Below, piece after piece: positions 43,501 through 55,138 of a stretch of DNA of 64,000 nt. Origin of the DNA: Rachicladosporium sp. CCFEE 5018 (Eukaryota; Ascomycota; Dothideomycetes; Cladosporiales; Cladosporiaceae); NCBI GenBank assembly GCA_002077045.2, contig KZ111147.1, positions 958,320 through 1,022,319 on the forward strand, written 5' to 3'. The position numbers were made by a program, and so were the translations under genes. Under the pieces are notes generated by a model, which saw only the letters and a list, made by a program, of their open reading frames with translations, was not told the DNA's origin and did not search any database. Each line of letters starts with the position of its first letter. Within the stretch, counting starts at the first letter, position 1.

Positions 43501-44984
43501 GCCTGACCAAGCAGCTTGAGGTAGGTCTCCTCATCGTTAGCTTTCAAGGCTTGCAGACGCTGCTTAGCGGTGCGCTCGATACGCTTCTGCTCCTCCTTCT
43601 CGATGTTGGAGTGCTGGATCATCATCATGCGTCCCAGCTTGCGTTGGCGATCTCGTGACTCGTGACCAGACTTCTTCACATCATCCGAGTGCTGCACGAT
43701 GGATCGCACGAAGGTGGTGTGCTTCAGCTTCTCCTTGTTCTCTGCTGCATCCCGCTGTTGCTTCTCGAGCTTCTCTGTGATACGAGCTTCGCGCAACGAT
43801 TGCTTCTTGACTCGCCGATACATACTACGATTAGCGGTCATAGCGAGGTTGTCCGATTGCATCATCTCCTTGCTGATGCTTGCGCGCATCTGGCGCTGCT
43901 TCTGCAGTAGGCACAATGACTTGTACTCGATCAAAGCCTTGAGCTTGATGTTGGCATTGTCCTTTGGCGTGTCCGATTTGCTCGTGTCCCAGGCGCCGAT
44001 GTTGGCAGACAGCTTGCCGAGCTCTACGCGCCGTGCCATGACGCGGTTGTACACAATGTTCTCGCGCTCTTCCCTTATCCGCTCTGGGTCCACACCAAGT
44101 GGCATGATGCTCGGCACGTTCGACCTGTAGTGTCGTTGCGCATGATCGCCGTAGGTAATGCGCTTCAACAGAAGAGAGTGAGGGTCAGTGAAGGTCTCGA
44201 AGCGGTGTCGAGGTCGTCCATCTGGAGCACCAGTCTGGGTTGCCAAAGCGGTCTCGGAGGAGGGCGCAGTAGTGTCAAGCACCTTACCAGCGGCAGCAAG
44301 CGCGTCCGTAGTAGTCACTGCTTGTTGATCTTGCCTTGATGGGAATATGCGGTCCTGTATAGGCTGAGGTATGGGCATGTTTCTCTGAAGCGCCGTGAAC
44401 GCCTTCATCTGGTAGCGAAGCTTCTCCACCTGCTCTTTCGACAGCGCAGTGTCCTGCCCGCCATCAGCACCAGCAGCCATTCCGTTATTGCTAGTCGCAC
44501 TCGTGGGTGTAGGCGTTGCGCCATTGGTCGCCGGCATCTGAGATTGTCCTTGCTGCCCTTGCGTGTCGACCGAAGGCTGCGCCGGCATGCTGCCTCCGTT
44601 CATATCGTGCGAGCCGGCCATGCCATTCTGCTGTAGCGCAGCCTGTCGCTGCTGCTTGAGCTGCGCCTGCTGTTGTTGCCGGAAAGCCTGCTGCCGCTTG
44701 ATCATCTCGGTCTTTTGCTGGATGGACTGTAGCACGCCACGCGCCTTGATAAGCTCAGGGTCATTGTCAGGCACGCCCTGCGCCTTCATCATCTGATATT
44801 TCTGTAGCCAACATGTTAGCACGAAGCCTCATATCCTACGCGCATATCATATGCCATCGCGTACCTTGTATATCTGTTGGACCTGCTCCTTCGTCATGCC
44901 CGCCGGCAGGATGTTCTGCTGCGCCATCATATTGGCATTGTTGGTCTGCTGCTGCATGCCCTGCGCGGGCTGCACAGCAGCCAT
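40539..44984 (-). CDS. STH1: SNF2-family chromatin-remodelling ATPase (Sth1/snf21 type), copy B, complete
   Basis: Exons on the minus strand are 44865-44984, 40842-44801 and 40539-40784, giving 1441 residues. Order of parts: Gln/Met-rich N-terminus with MTKEQVQQIYKKYQMMKAQG, Gln-rich stretch (about 80-130), HSA-like helices (about 310-410), SNF2 ATPase with GILADEMGLGKT (about 582) and DEGH (about 685), helicase C with DRAHRIGQ (about 987), SnAC-like acidic segment, AT-hook RKRGRKPGK (about 1209) and bromodomain (about 1257-1354). This layout and length fit the RSC ATPase (Sth1/snf21) better than the longer SWI/SNF Snf2; that choice is an inference. RSC slides and ejects nucleosomes at promoters. 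The second-exon frame is continuous across the point where contig 1 breaks off copy A. Confidence 0.92.
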
Positions 44985-45772
44985 ATTGAAAGAATCCCTC
45001 CCCAAACGCCCTTACAAGACCTCCTTCCTGGCCCAGTCCGGTAAGAACACGTGATTAGAAATACCGCGTGCGCAGTTCCATACACCAGAAGTGAAGTCCA
45101 GCACCCGTCAACAGTCCCTCACAACAGTATCGAGGTCGCGACTGCTGTTTCCAATATAGCCAAGCCTCAGCGCCTTCCGTGTCGATGGCCGGACGTCGCG
45201 CGTGATGGCTGCTGTGGTGTGAAATGCGCAGCAAGGAGAAGCGAGTGTGGTGAAGCGAAGATATCGAAAGTCGGCCAGAGAGTGTTTCCCGTATCAACAA
45301 CGCGGTGCAGACGCGCTGGGGGGGGTGGCTTCAATGCGATTAGAGTGGGGTTGAACTTCAAGCGGGAGTTCGTACTTCTGATCTCCGGGCGATGGTGAGT
45401 TGTCGCGACTGTCAGCCGGTAAGCCAGAGCGATGGCGGGAGCGGAAGGAAGCGGGCCGATATGCCAAGTATAAGAAGTGCACCGTCACGGTATCAGATGT
45501 ACCGCAGTGAATGGCAGACTGGAAATATTGATTTAGACTGTCACAAGACCATACAATATCCGTACGTATCACGGGCGATCGAATTGTGAGATGCTGAGGA
45601 AGCTACTTTACTGATTTATCTGCCAGCAGCATACTGCTGCGGCAGCTTGGGTCATTGATGATGATTTCGCTGAATTGCATCACTATCGCGACTGTATCGA
45701 CTATCTTGTCGCCTAGCAGTACGCAGCGCAACGCACAGCACCCAGCCAACTCCATCCACTTCATGCACCCAT
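44985..45772. other. Intergenic region, 0.8 kb
   Basis: This holds the SNF2 promoter and the RPL2 3' flank. A run of eight G occurs near 45320. No gene is seen. Confidence 0.5.
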
Positions 45773-46705
45773 TTAATCCTTCGTCTTCTGAGTACCACGT
45801 AGCAGACCCGTTCTCCGTGCAGCAATGAGACCAGCCTTTTGACCCTGGGCAGCGTAACGCGAGATGGTCGAGGCCTTACCGATATGCTGGTGATTACCAC
45901 CACCGTGAGGATGGTCGACGGGGTTCATGGCCACACCACGAGTCTTGGGCCACGAGTTGCGCTTCACAGCGAACTTATGCTTCGCACGCGACGCCTCTGT
46001 AAATTTTGTCAGTATGCGCTCCATCCTAACCCAATCACAGGTTCGACATACTCATGAGGGGTTTGTCTGTCCTGCCACCACCAGCAACAATACCGATCAT
46101 GCCGCGCACAGTGCTTGCAACCACCTTCTTCGCTCCCGAAGGCAGCTTGACACGGGTCTTGCCCTCATCCGGGTTGTGTCCAATGACAGTCACGTAGTTT
46201 CCTGACGTACGCCCAAGAGCACCACGGTCACCAATCTTCTCCTCCACGTTGCTCACAACGGTACCCTCGGGCACCGATCCAAGCGGGAGCACGTTGCCGA
46301 TTGTGAGCGATGCGTTCTTGCCGGCGTAGATGAACTGGCCAGTGTACATGCCCTCATTGGCGATGAAGGTCTCGGTATGGAGCTTGTAGCGGTAGGGATC
46401 GCGGAAGGTGACTTTGGCGAGGGGTGCGCCACGGCCGGGGTCGTGGATGATCTCCTTCACCACACCACGGATGTAGCCATGGCGCTCGGCGAAGTCGTAG
46501 GTACGGAATTGAGCGGGGGCTTTGTTGAGACCTTGATTGAGGTGTTAGTAGAGCAGTCCAGTGATGCGCAGTGGTATGGGATGCGTACGGGTGTTCGCAG
46601 TGAAGATGGACCCGCGGCCCTTCCTCTGATTGCGAATGACACGACCCTGTGTGTTGTCAGCATTCCGGAATATATCTCCAGGGTATTGATTGCCATTCTT
46701 ACCAT
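45773..46705 (-). CDS. RPL2: 60S ribosomal protein uL2 (Rpl2)
   Basis: Exons on the minus strand are 46703-46705 (the ATG alone), 46589-46646, 46052-46531 and 45773-45996, with introns of 55-57 bp, giving 254 residues, the normal length. The protein reads MGRVIRNQRKGRGSIFTANT, then APAQFRTYDFAERHGYIRGV, and ends with the peptidyl-transferase-centre segment VAMNPVDHPHGGGNHQHIGK and GTQKTKD. uL2 binds 23S/25S rRNA at the subunit interface; the His in HPHGG is the conserved one. The first intron follows the start codon directly, a known habit of fungal ribosomal protein genes. Only one copy is in the window because the A contig stops earlier. Confidence 0.96.
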
Positions 46706-48055
46706 CTTGTTGGATTGCGGATCGCGTTGTCGATGTGTGTAGCGAATTTCTTTGGTGGTCGTCGTCAAGTCTCAATTCTGCGGGTGCGAGTAAAGCCTTG
46801 GCGCGGGACTGACTCAATCAAGCAAGTTTGCCGAAGCGCGTCTTCGAACGTCGCTTTGTCTCCTCCATCTTCGCACAAAATCATACCGTTCTTTCCCTTG
46901 ACCTTCACACCAAAATTCCGTGATCGTGTTGCATAGTGCACCGACTGGCAAGGAGCGAGGAATTCGATTTCACATGTTGACATTTCTATTTGCGTGAAAT
47001 GCCGCGTCTTGTGTCACGATGAACTGCTATGAAAGAGTAAGCAATCTCAGTATCTCATTATCAGAAAACTACAGCATCGCTTTCGCAAAGGAACGATGTC
47101 AAAGTCAGCTGTGTGAAGCACGAAATAAAATCACACGCACAATTTGACTGCTCCATGAGTGTGTCTTCACGCACTGGTGCCAACGCTGGAATTGATCGAA
47201 AGCTGGGGTCAGACAAGTGCAACCAATGTATGTATAGCGCAAAAGTGCGAAGTACGACATTGAAAGCGCAGGCTGTGCCAGATCCGAGTCACACCCAGCG
47301 ATCGAGGCGACTAGAAGTCAACACTTCAAGATCGCCAGATTGCAACAAAGCGACAGCCGACTATACGTAAGAGCGCAGACCGTTCATTCTAGGCAGCCGA
47401 TAACCCGGAATTTTGGGAGCCATCATGCGTTCCACATAAGGCGTAGGCCTACCTTCTCTGGAGGCCAGTTTTCTTTCTACGGCATCGTTGCCAGGGCTGT
47501 CGCCCCCGTACGTGACTTCCTCAGGTGCATCTGAGTTTCACCGGATCGCTGGGGGAATCAAACCTCTGCTCTGGGCCTACAGAGGTTTGCCCCGTCTCAC
47601 GGGTATGATTATTCCTCGACACTGTTGCAGTGATCTTGGAACAACCGCACGAAACCTCGAATTTGTCATGGAGAGGCTCTACCGGTCAATGGGACCACCG
47701 AGATGCACTAGGAGTTGCGAAACTAGTAGCGAAAGAACACTGCGCTCGCTCTCTCAAGCAAAGCACCGAGTCGTCCACAGGTGCAACAACATCTAAAGAA
47801 CGACAAGAACCCTCTTGATATCCGATGAGACTCTCGAGTTGACATCTACGGTTGGCGCAAGATAAGGCAGGGCATCGTAGTATCTAGAGGCGTATATCAC
47901 ACTGTATCTACCGCGGACCGCCATGCATTGCCCTTCCCGCCCTCTTCGCTTAGTCATTGCCGTTAGCCCTCGAAGTTCAGACCCCATATCATCTCGACTT
48001 CGAACCCACTTTCCGTACGCAACTACACTGCACACCGTCACTACTTACTGCTATC
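46706..48055. other. Intergenic region, 1.35 kb
   Basis: This divergent region lies between RPL2 (minus) and the WHIM gene (plus). No ORF with coding character and no RNA gene are recognised. It is AT-richer near 46980-47130. Confidence 0.5.
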
Positions 48056-49928
48056 ATGTCGGACTCGGACAGTGGCCTATCATCAGCTCCTGAAGAAGAG
48101 ATTAAAAAGTTGGCTCCTATATTCGCGAAGGCGAAGAAGGCTACGAAATTGGTCGCTCCACCGCCGAAACTGTCCCCTCCGCGCCCTAAACGCGCTCCCT
48201 CACCACCCCATGAGGAAACGATTGCGGATAGCCATGTGATTGCTGTACGTTGTCGCGAACGCGTGGGAACACGTAAAGTCGCGTCGCTAATCGCAAATCA
48301 GTTCATTGTAATGTTCCGATCGCGCTTTTCAAGCGCATTCAGCACGAAGCTGGCACACATAGGACCTCAGGATCTTGAGACTGGGGTAGCAGGAGAGGCA
48401 CCGAGTAGAGAAGTCGAAGGCCTGCTTTGCGCGGTCTTGGGCTTGGTGATGAATCGCAAGAAGCCGGTTGAGTACGTCACTCTCCGAGGCTGCGGTGCGC
48501 GGCAACACAGTCGCAGCTGCCAGTATAGCAGCATCAGAGGGTCATGAGAACCACGGAGAGCCAGCTGACGTTCATACTTAGACACGGGCATTACGGGCGA
48601 GCACTCGAAGAGGCAGTACTCTCGCACAAGAGCCAATGGCCGCATCGTTGGCAAGGCGCAAACCCGCTGCATGGAGGCAAGAACTTCAACAATATGCCGC
48701 CAGAGGACAGGGTACAAAGCGATCTTGCGAAGGTGTTGTGAAGTCAACAGCTGACATGGAATCGCAGCTCTACCTCATCCGCACATTGATCATGTGGTCG
48801 CTGAACTCCTCCGAATTGATCAGCGCAATTATAAAGGACTCCTACAAACAGACCAGGCACAGCGACGACGAGAACCAGCCACTTTCAGTACAGCCCTGGG
48901 GCCGCGACGGAGATAAGAGGCGGTACTTTCTGATCGAGGGGCAAGATGACACCACATTCCGAGTGTATAGGGAAGCGAATCGATACACCAAGAACTTCCA
49001 GTGGTACAATATGGCAGGCAATATAGACGAGCTCCGAGTACTCGCTGAAAAGCTGGAGAAAGAGGATGGCTCGCAGGTCGCTCGTACGCTAGGACAGAGG
49101 ATGCTGAACGCGATACCGCGCTTCGAGGCTAGCGTCGAGAAACGCTATCGCCGCGAGTATCGTCAAGCACGTCGCGCAGCCTTCACGCGCCCCGAGCCTG
49201 GCTTTTCGTCGTACGAAGGGAGGACTCGAGGCAAGCGCATGCGATACACCTACGATGACGAGGAGGACTCGGACGCGACCTCGACCCGACGATCCAACAG
49301 GCATTCCGAGCGAAACACGCCTGCCGCGACTGGACCACAGTACACGTCTAGTGGACGGCAGGTGAGGCCGAGACAGGCGAACGGGGAATACGGAACGAGT
49401 GGTCTGGCGAACGAAGTCACGAGCGCAGACGAGCTGGGACAGGACGGTGACAGTGAGGACTTGGGCAGGGGAGTTGCGAGGACAACCCGAGGCGCCATGA
49501 ATGGCTATGCGAAGAGGAAACGGGTACTGGATGACGATGACGATGATGCAGACCTGAGCGAGGAAGACGATCTGCCGCAAAGTGGTGATGAGTGGAACAG
49601 CGACGCGAATGCCGCTGAAGACGAGGAGCGCGTGCCGGCCGCAGCGAACGGGACAGACGAAGAGGACGAGGACGAGTCTGAAGAGGGGGAGCAGAGCCTG
49701 ATCGTGAAGCTGAGGATTGGGCCTCTGCAGGCCACGAAAGTCGATGATGAGGTCGTCCCGGAACACCTACCCGAAGCCAACGGAATTGCTACGAAACCTG
49801 CAGTCCCGGACCACGCGAGTCTCGATTTGAGGCCCTATCCGTCACCGTTGTCGATGGTGGAACCAGCAACGAAGCACATGCTGCAGCCTCAGCAACGTTC
49901 TAGCGCTGCCATTGGGCTTACAGGGTGA
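48056..49928 (+). CDS. WHIM-type chromatin protein (fungal Rsf1/ISWI-partner-like)
   Basis: Exons 48056-48244, 48302-48471, 48582-48711 and 48768-49928, 549 residues. The N-terminus is acidic (MSDSDSGLSSAPEEEIK). The core spans FIVMFRSRFSSAFSTKLAHI, LLCAVLGLVMNRKKPVEHGH, WQGANPLHGGKNFNNMPPED, RLYLIRTLIMWSLNSSELIS and QPLSVQPWGRDGDKRRYFLI, which follows the DDT/WHIM-motif plan of ISWI-associated subunits, where the GxD segment contacts the remodeller. Next comes a basic helical part (RRYRREYRQARRAAFTRPEP) and a long acidic, disordered tail. I recognise it as a conserved filamentous-fungal protein often labelled WHIM1 or Rsf1-like; the precise complex is unknown. Without the three introns the frame is broken. 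Confidence 0.7.
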
Positions 49929-50216
49929 TAGCGTACTGCAGCAGCATGGCTCTTCTCTTAGGACATTGAAAGCTTCTAGTCCACCGATAAAGATAGCTGC
50001 GATAGTCAATGTCTTAGGAGTATGGCATTGAGAGCACCGAAAGCATCAAATTTCCAATCTCCGCATACCTACAGCGCACTGTGCCTCGCACTCGCCCAAG
50101 GCCTCTGCGCGCGTTCACTCACTATTGCAAAGCAGCATAAGCGTTGGCAACAGCGCCGTTGAGCATGATAAGTGTGATAACAATGACAAGAGAGTCGGAT
50201 TAAGATTGTCATTGAT

Positions 50217-51689
50217 TCACCAGTCCTCGTCAGAAGTATCTGTATGCCACGCCCTATCATCCAGCGAATGACATACAACGTGTCCACCATGCCAGTGCGC
50301 GTCCACAAGCTGCCGCACCCGTCCTTGTACTTCATCGAGACCATCAGCCTTGACAGTGACAGTATCGTGCAGCGCGAAGGGTATGCCTTCGCTACCTGGG
50401 GGGTCTTCGACGGTGATCGCAGAGCCTGGTGGCTCGGGAACAAACCTGATCACGCCTGCGTCGTGGAGAATGCGGTGGAGCAGGAGGAAGGATAAAGATG
50501 CACAGGATGTGGCTAGGAAGACGAAAACGGTGCGCCAGGGCTTCTCGACACCATCTGAGATGGTGCTGCCGTCGGGACCTTGGCCCCAGGGTATGAGGCG
50601 GATGTCGCGGAGCTTGAGGCTCCGCAAAGTAGCTGCGGCAGGTGACAGCAAGTCTACAAGCATGCTGGACTGCATTGTGAGCTTCTCGAGCTTCAGTCGA
50701 CGCAGATTTGTCAATTGGACGGTCTCAGCTACGGTTCTCATCGCGAGGTACGGGTAGCTGACACGCCAGCTCTGCGATCTGTTCCACGTTGGAGCGACGT
50801 GGTAGGACTGCTTGTTGTTGGGAAAGATCTGTAGGCCCAGCTCGCGAAGCTTGGGCGCGTGTGATAGTAGCTGCACCAGTACACTGCCCGGGTACCGTCC
50901 ATCGGAGTAGTGGCTGGCAGAGCGGTGGTAGTGTTGCGATGGTGCTAAGAAGCCTTTGACAGCGTTGACTTCGAGATAAAGTAATGTTTGAAATGCTGAC
51001 GACAGTGTCTGGTCCTCTAGTCGAGATGCTGGGATATTGTCGAACTCGATCGCGTCGGTGTATAACCGCTCAATAGATACCGTAGACTGCGCTACTGCGG
51101 CGACAAGTGCTTCGAACAGTCTCGTTGGGCCTGACAAGTACTTCGCCTCGTCTTCTGGGATGGGTCCGAGTATTCGAGCGTCTCGATCAGTGGCACGCTG
51201 CACGGTAGCGCAGCCATGTGCGTAGTGATCTGTACTTCGACGCATGCCAACGGTGCGAAGGTTGGGGAAGCCAGCAAGAGCCTCGATCAGTCGTGTAGTG
51301 AGATCAGAAGTGTGCAGTAGTCGAGCATTGTCATCTTTATAATCCTCCCAGGCTCGCGTCTGAACAGCTTGCTGATCCTTCGCCTGTGGACTCCGCCTGT
51401 AGTCTTGACATAATCGTTCCCAGGTGTCGTATGTGAAGCAGTCCGGGTTCAGCCAGATGTGCTGTACGTGTGTGCGGAGCTCATTGTGCGAAGCGATAGA
51501 TATTAACGCATCAAGACTGGGAGTGAGGACAAGGAAGCCTTTCTTGCGGAAGTACTTTGGAGCGAAGTAGGAAAATGAAAATCGCTCGAGCTGCGTGCAG
51601 CTTCGCCTTAGTGCGAAGATCTCGTCTGTGCCAATGTACTGGCAAATACTTGCGATCAGCTCTGCAGGAAGTGCCAAAAATCCAGCCAT
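50217..51689 (-). CDS. F-box-like protein with leucine-rich repeats
   Basis: A single exon, 490 residues, ATG at 51687-51689. The start MAGFLALPAELIASICQYIG followed by LRRSCTQLERFSFSYFAPKY is the usual fungal F-box form (LPxEL...I...L...). The middle has irregular Leu-rich repeats (LVQLLSHAPKLRELGLQIFP; VQLTNLRRLKLEKLTMQSSM; AATLRSLKLRDIRL). Such proteins bind Skp1 and may select SCF targets, but in filamentous fungi the family is large and mostly uncharacterised. The start is 191 bp from the divergent cyclin H start, so the two may share a promoter. Confidence 0.7.
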   Translation of the reverse strand: MAGFLALPAELIASICQYIGTDEIFALRRSCTQLERFSFSYFAPKYFRKKGFLVLTPSLDALISIASHNELRTHVQHIWLNPDCFTYDTWERLCQDYRRSPQAKDQQAVQTRAWEDYKDDNARLLHTSDLTTRLIEALAGFPNLRTVGMRRSTDHYAHGCATVQRATDRDARILGPIPEDEAKYLSGPTRLFEALVAAVAQSTVSIERLYTDAIEFDNIPASRLEDQTLSSAFQTLLYLEVNAVKGFLAPSQHYHRSASHYSDGRYPGSVLVQLLSHAPKLRELGLQIFPNNKQSYHVAPTWNRSQSWRVSYPYLAMRTVAETVQLTNLRRLKLEKLTMQSSMLVDLLSPAAATLRSLKLRDIRLIPWGQGPDGSTISDGVEKPWRTVFVFLATSCASLSFLLLHRILHDAGVIRFVPEPPGSAITVEDPPGSEGIPFALHDTVTVKADGLDEVQGRVRQLVDAHWHGGHVVCHSLDDRAWHTDTSDEDW

Positions 51690-51880
51690 AACTTGTTGGC
51701 CTTTTGAAAGAAGGAGCTGAGATCTGTATCGAGTTCATCCTCAAAACGTTGTCCCCAAGCTCGGGCCATCTGACATGTGAAGCCAACCTCACTCCCGTTT
51801 GTTCTCATGTGCAGTCACTGGAGTATCGACGACTTGATTCTACCGTCGAACCTCATGCACAAACAAACGAGACCGCCACA

Positions 51881-53093
51881 ATGACCATCGATCTCCCTCC
51901 AGAAGTTCGCGCCATGACCGAGGACGACGTCTATCGCACATCCTCCCAATACCGACTGTGGTCATTCTCTCCAGAAAGTCTGGCTGCGTTGCGAAAGAAA
52001 ACACACGAGCTCGCTGTCGAGCGCATACAACAACAGCGCGGCAATGGCGGGGAGGATTCTAGTGAAAGCGATGGCGAGGATGTAGACTTCTTGACCATGG
52101 AAGAGGAGCTACTCCTGGTACAGAGAGCGTGCGAGACTATCCGCGCCTCAACAGACATGCTCTCATGGCCAGCTCAAGTCAAAGTCAGATCACACGCACT
52201 TCCGAATCAGTCTCAGCAGCAGCTGACTGGTAATAATGTAGGCAACCGCAGTCCAATATCTCCGTCGCTTTTATCTCTCAAATTCCCCTATGACATATCC
52301 CCCGAAAGACATCTACAAAACTTGCCTCTACCTCGCGAACAAGACCGAGTCCCTACACGTCGAAGTTAGTGACTTTGCATACCAGATGGGCAAGTCGAAC
52401 CCGGCGGAGATCCTGGCAGCGGAGTACAAAGTCATGCAGGCACTGCGCTTTACACTAGACGTACGTCAACCAAATCGAGGTCTGAAGGGCATCCACATTG
52501 AGCTGCAGAACATGGCCGAGGGACTGCCGAGTCCGGAAACCAAAGACGAGATGCGAAAGTTGGCCTTCCCAGGCGTGGATGCGAGGTCAGAGTGGCGACC
52601 ACCTAAAACGGCAGAGGCAAGACATGTCCGCGATCGAGTGGATGCAGCGTACGCTGCCGCACGAGAACTGCTTGACGCACCTGCGCTGCTCACTGATGTC
52701 TACTTTCTCTACACGCCCTCGCAAATTGTCTTTGCAGCGATGCAGATAGCAGACCCGCCTCTGATATCGTGGTTCTTCACGTCTCGATTACCGCTACAAT
52801 CGCCTACACGGCCGACGATACTTGCGACCATACAGGCGTGTGCAGACATCTTGGCTGATTTCTCGGAGAGCCAGTTGCTGTCGAAGGAACAACGCGGTAA
52901 GCTGGAGGCAAAACTGGAGAAGTGTAGAGATCCTAATACGCGGGATATGATCAAGAGTCACATGGCGAAGAAGGGAGGCGAGGTGGCAGGCAACGATGAG
53001 AAGGCGAAGAAGCGGAAGTTGGAGCGTGAAGCGGGAACGAAAGAGGGCGTGGACGTCTTCGGGCCCGGACTCACTTCTGGCAATGGTGCTTAG
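51881..53093 (+). CDS. CCL1: Cyclin H / Ccl1 (TFIIH kinase cyclin)
   Basis: Exons 51881-52183 and 52242-53093 (58-bp intron), 384 residues. The N-terminal motif MTEDDVYRTSSQYRLWSFSP is the hallmark of cyclin H; the chosen ATG lies 11 codons before it, and the internal Met is a possible alternative start. The cyclin box crosses the intron (TAVQYLRRFYLSNSPMTYPP; DIYKTCLYLANKTE; ILAAEYKVMQALRFTL). A second cyclin fold follows (LLTDVYFLYTPSQIVFAAMQ). The C-terminus is Lys-rich and ends GLTSGNGA. Cyclin H activates Kin28/Cdk7, which phosphorylates the Pol II C-terminal domain at promoters. Confidence 0.92.
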
Positions 53094-55138
53094 CTACTAC
53101 TATGAAAAGTCAGTGGCTCTCATCTGACTCCTCTCTGGTCTCGCATGGGAACTATCAATCATGGCATTGCAAAAGCGTAGCTCCGTCGCACCGACCGAGG
53201 AACCAAAGCAGTAATTGAGGTTTGGATGTGCGGAGCCTGGCGGTATGATGTCCGCTGCAGACGACGAAATAAGTACTACGGCATGCGATGAAGATGGCAA
53301 GTCCACTTTGCCATCGTAGAGCTCAAGATCGTGCTCGTGGAATGCGGGCGGCTTCTGGTTGTTCGTTCTGCACTGTAGGGTGCGCTGTAGGGTTCATCGA
53401 CTTGAGTCTGCATCGTGCTTTCCTCACAGCACTCTCCGCGCACCTGCACCGGCGCCACAGACCTCGTCGCCGATCCGACCGATTGGCTCGCAACTCCGCC
53501 ACGCTAGTGCTCGTCCACCGACTTCGGACCTCACCTCTCAGATCGCGGCAGCTACGCACCACAGCATCATAGTTGTCGCACTGGTGTTCAAGGTCACCCG
53601 CATTGCGCATACTAGTTTTGCGTCAGGGACGCTTGAATTGGTTCAACAAACGCTCTTTGTCACGTTCTCACGTTCGCGGGGATGAGGTAGTCGCCGATAG
53701 GGGTTTGTCGCATTCCCACAGGAGAATCGATCACGATGGTATGGATCGCGATAATGACACGCTGTCGGCACGTAGATGGTGATCCAATGGCGACACGAGA
53801 GTCCACGGATCGTTCCGATGAGGAGCCGCTGAGGCACATCGATCGCAATCGGTAAGCGCACGACGAAGTGTACCCATGCGAAACCCTGAAGAGGAGGGAG
53901 GGAATATGGCTCCCTCTTCCGTGGAGGGGAGGGCAAATGTCACAAAGGGTGGGAAGTACCTCAGCACTGTGTTGCTGACGCAGTCAAGAGGAGAGAAATT
54001 TAAATCCCAAAATTGTACTTCAGTGGGTTGCCATACGTCGGCTTCTACGAAAAGTCCCGCGTCCGTGTGACAAGTACCCTCTTACAATATGGGGATTATC
54101 CCTGAGCGCTGCAATCCATCTGGCCAAAGTGAGATGTGATCCTGCTGACTTTGTCGATGCCGACCAGACGGTCCTATGGCGCTGCGAGGCGGCTATGATC
54201 CCACTCGTCAGTCGATGTTACCAGCGGGCCGCTGCAGCGCGGCAGCAGCAGCAGCACCTGCGTCCCTTGTGATCTGTATTGTCGCCAACACCGCTACTCA
54301 TCTTGTAAGATTGGCTGCAACTCTAGAGCGCTTGGAAGGCCCCTTCAACGGTGAGGTCGAGCTGGCTCCTGCCCGATTGGGCGTAGCGCCCACGACCGCT
54401 CTGCGTCTTTCGACTTCACCTCCTCCTCATCTCTCGCCCGCAAGCCAACGTAGCGTTCTTGTCCAACGCAGGCTCTTGTCGCGGTCGTCTTGTGCCGTTC
54501 TCTTTACTGTGCGCGCGCTCCGCTTCGCTTACGGTATGTCAGTGGTAGTCTTCGGTCGCGGGCTGACATTTGGTCGACGCTTCCAGCTGTCGGAGCTGGG
54601 GCGGTGATCGCTTGACACAATTTGACCGCATTAAGGATATGGCTGTGCTACTGCAGGCTCGTATCTGGACTCTCCGGTACTCTGGTCATGTGTAGGCCGT
54701 GACACGGGATCTGCCATGTCCCCGAAGGGACGCATCTGTCCAGTACGAAACTGTTTCTCTTCCAGCCTCCGAGCTGCAAGGCGCATCCGCTACCAAACTT
54801 GTACGTACTCTTGCACACTCGAGACTCTCGGCGGCCTCTTGGTGGGCTGTGCGCATGCCGTCTCCTGGCCTGATCTGCCTTGCGGATTCAGGACGGAAGT
54901 GAGAAATGCTTCGTATTCGTATGAACGGTGCGAGACGCGCATTGCGCTTCTTCGCTAATCTCTTGCTGTCGCAATGAGGCCAGGAGGACGTGTCGTCGCG
55001 TTTGGCAGCCCGCGCAGCATTGCGACCGACGAGAGAGCATGCGACAGGAGCCGCAACGATGGCGACGAAGAGCGACAGTGACAATGAGGGCGTTGTATCC
55101 AGCGTGAATCCAAAATGAGTAGCAATGGACAAGCGTCA

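Larger units (their letters stand above)
24211..44482 (+). repeat. Homeologous block, copy B (20.3 kb)
   Basis: This is the counterpart of 3822-24110. Gene order, strand, exon lengths and most intron positions are the same. The block continues without interruption past 44482 into single-copy sequence. Confidence 0.93.

Noticed and set aside
54176..54607. 143-codon plus-strand ORF
   Set aside because: Low-complexity, GC-rich composition with no family feature.
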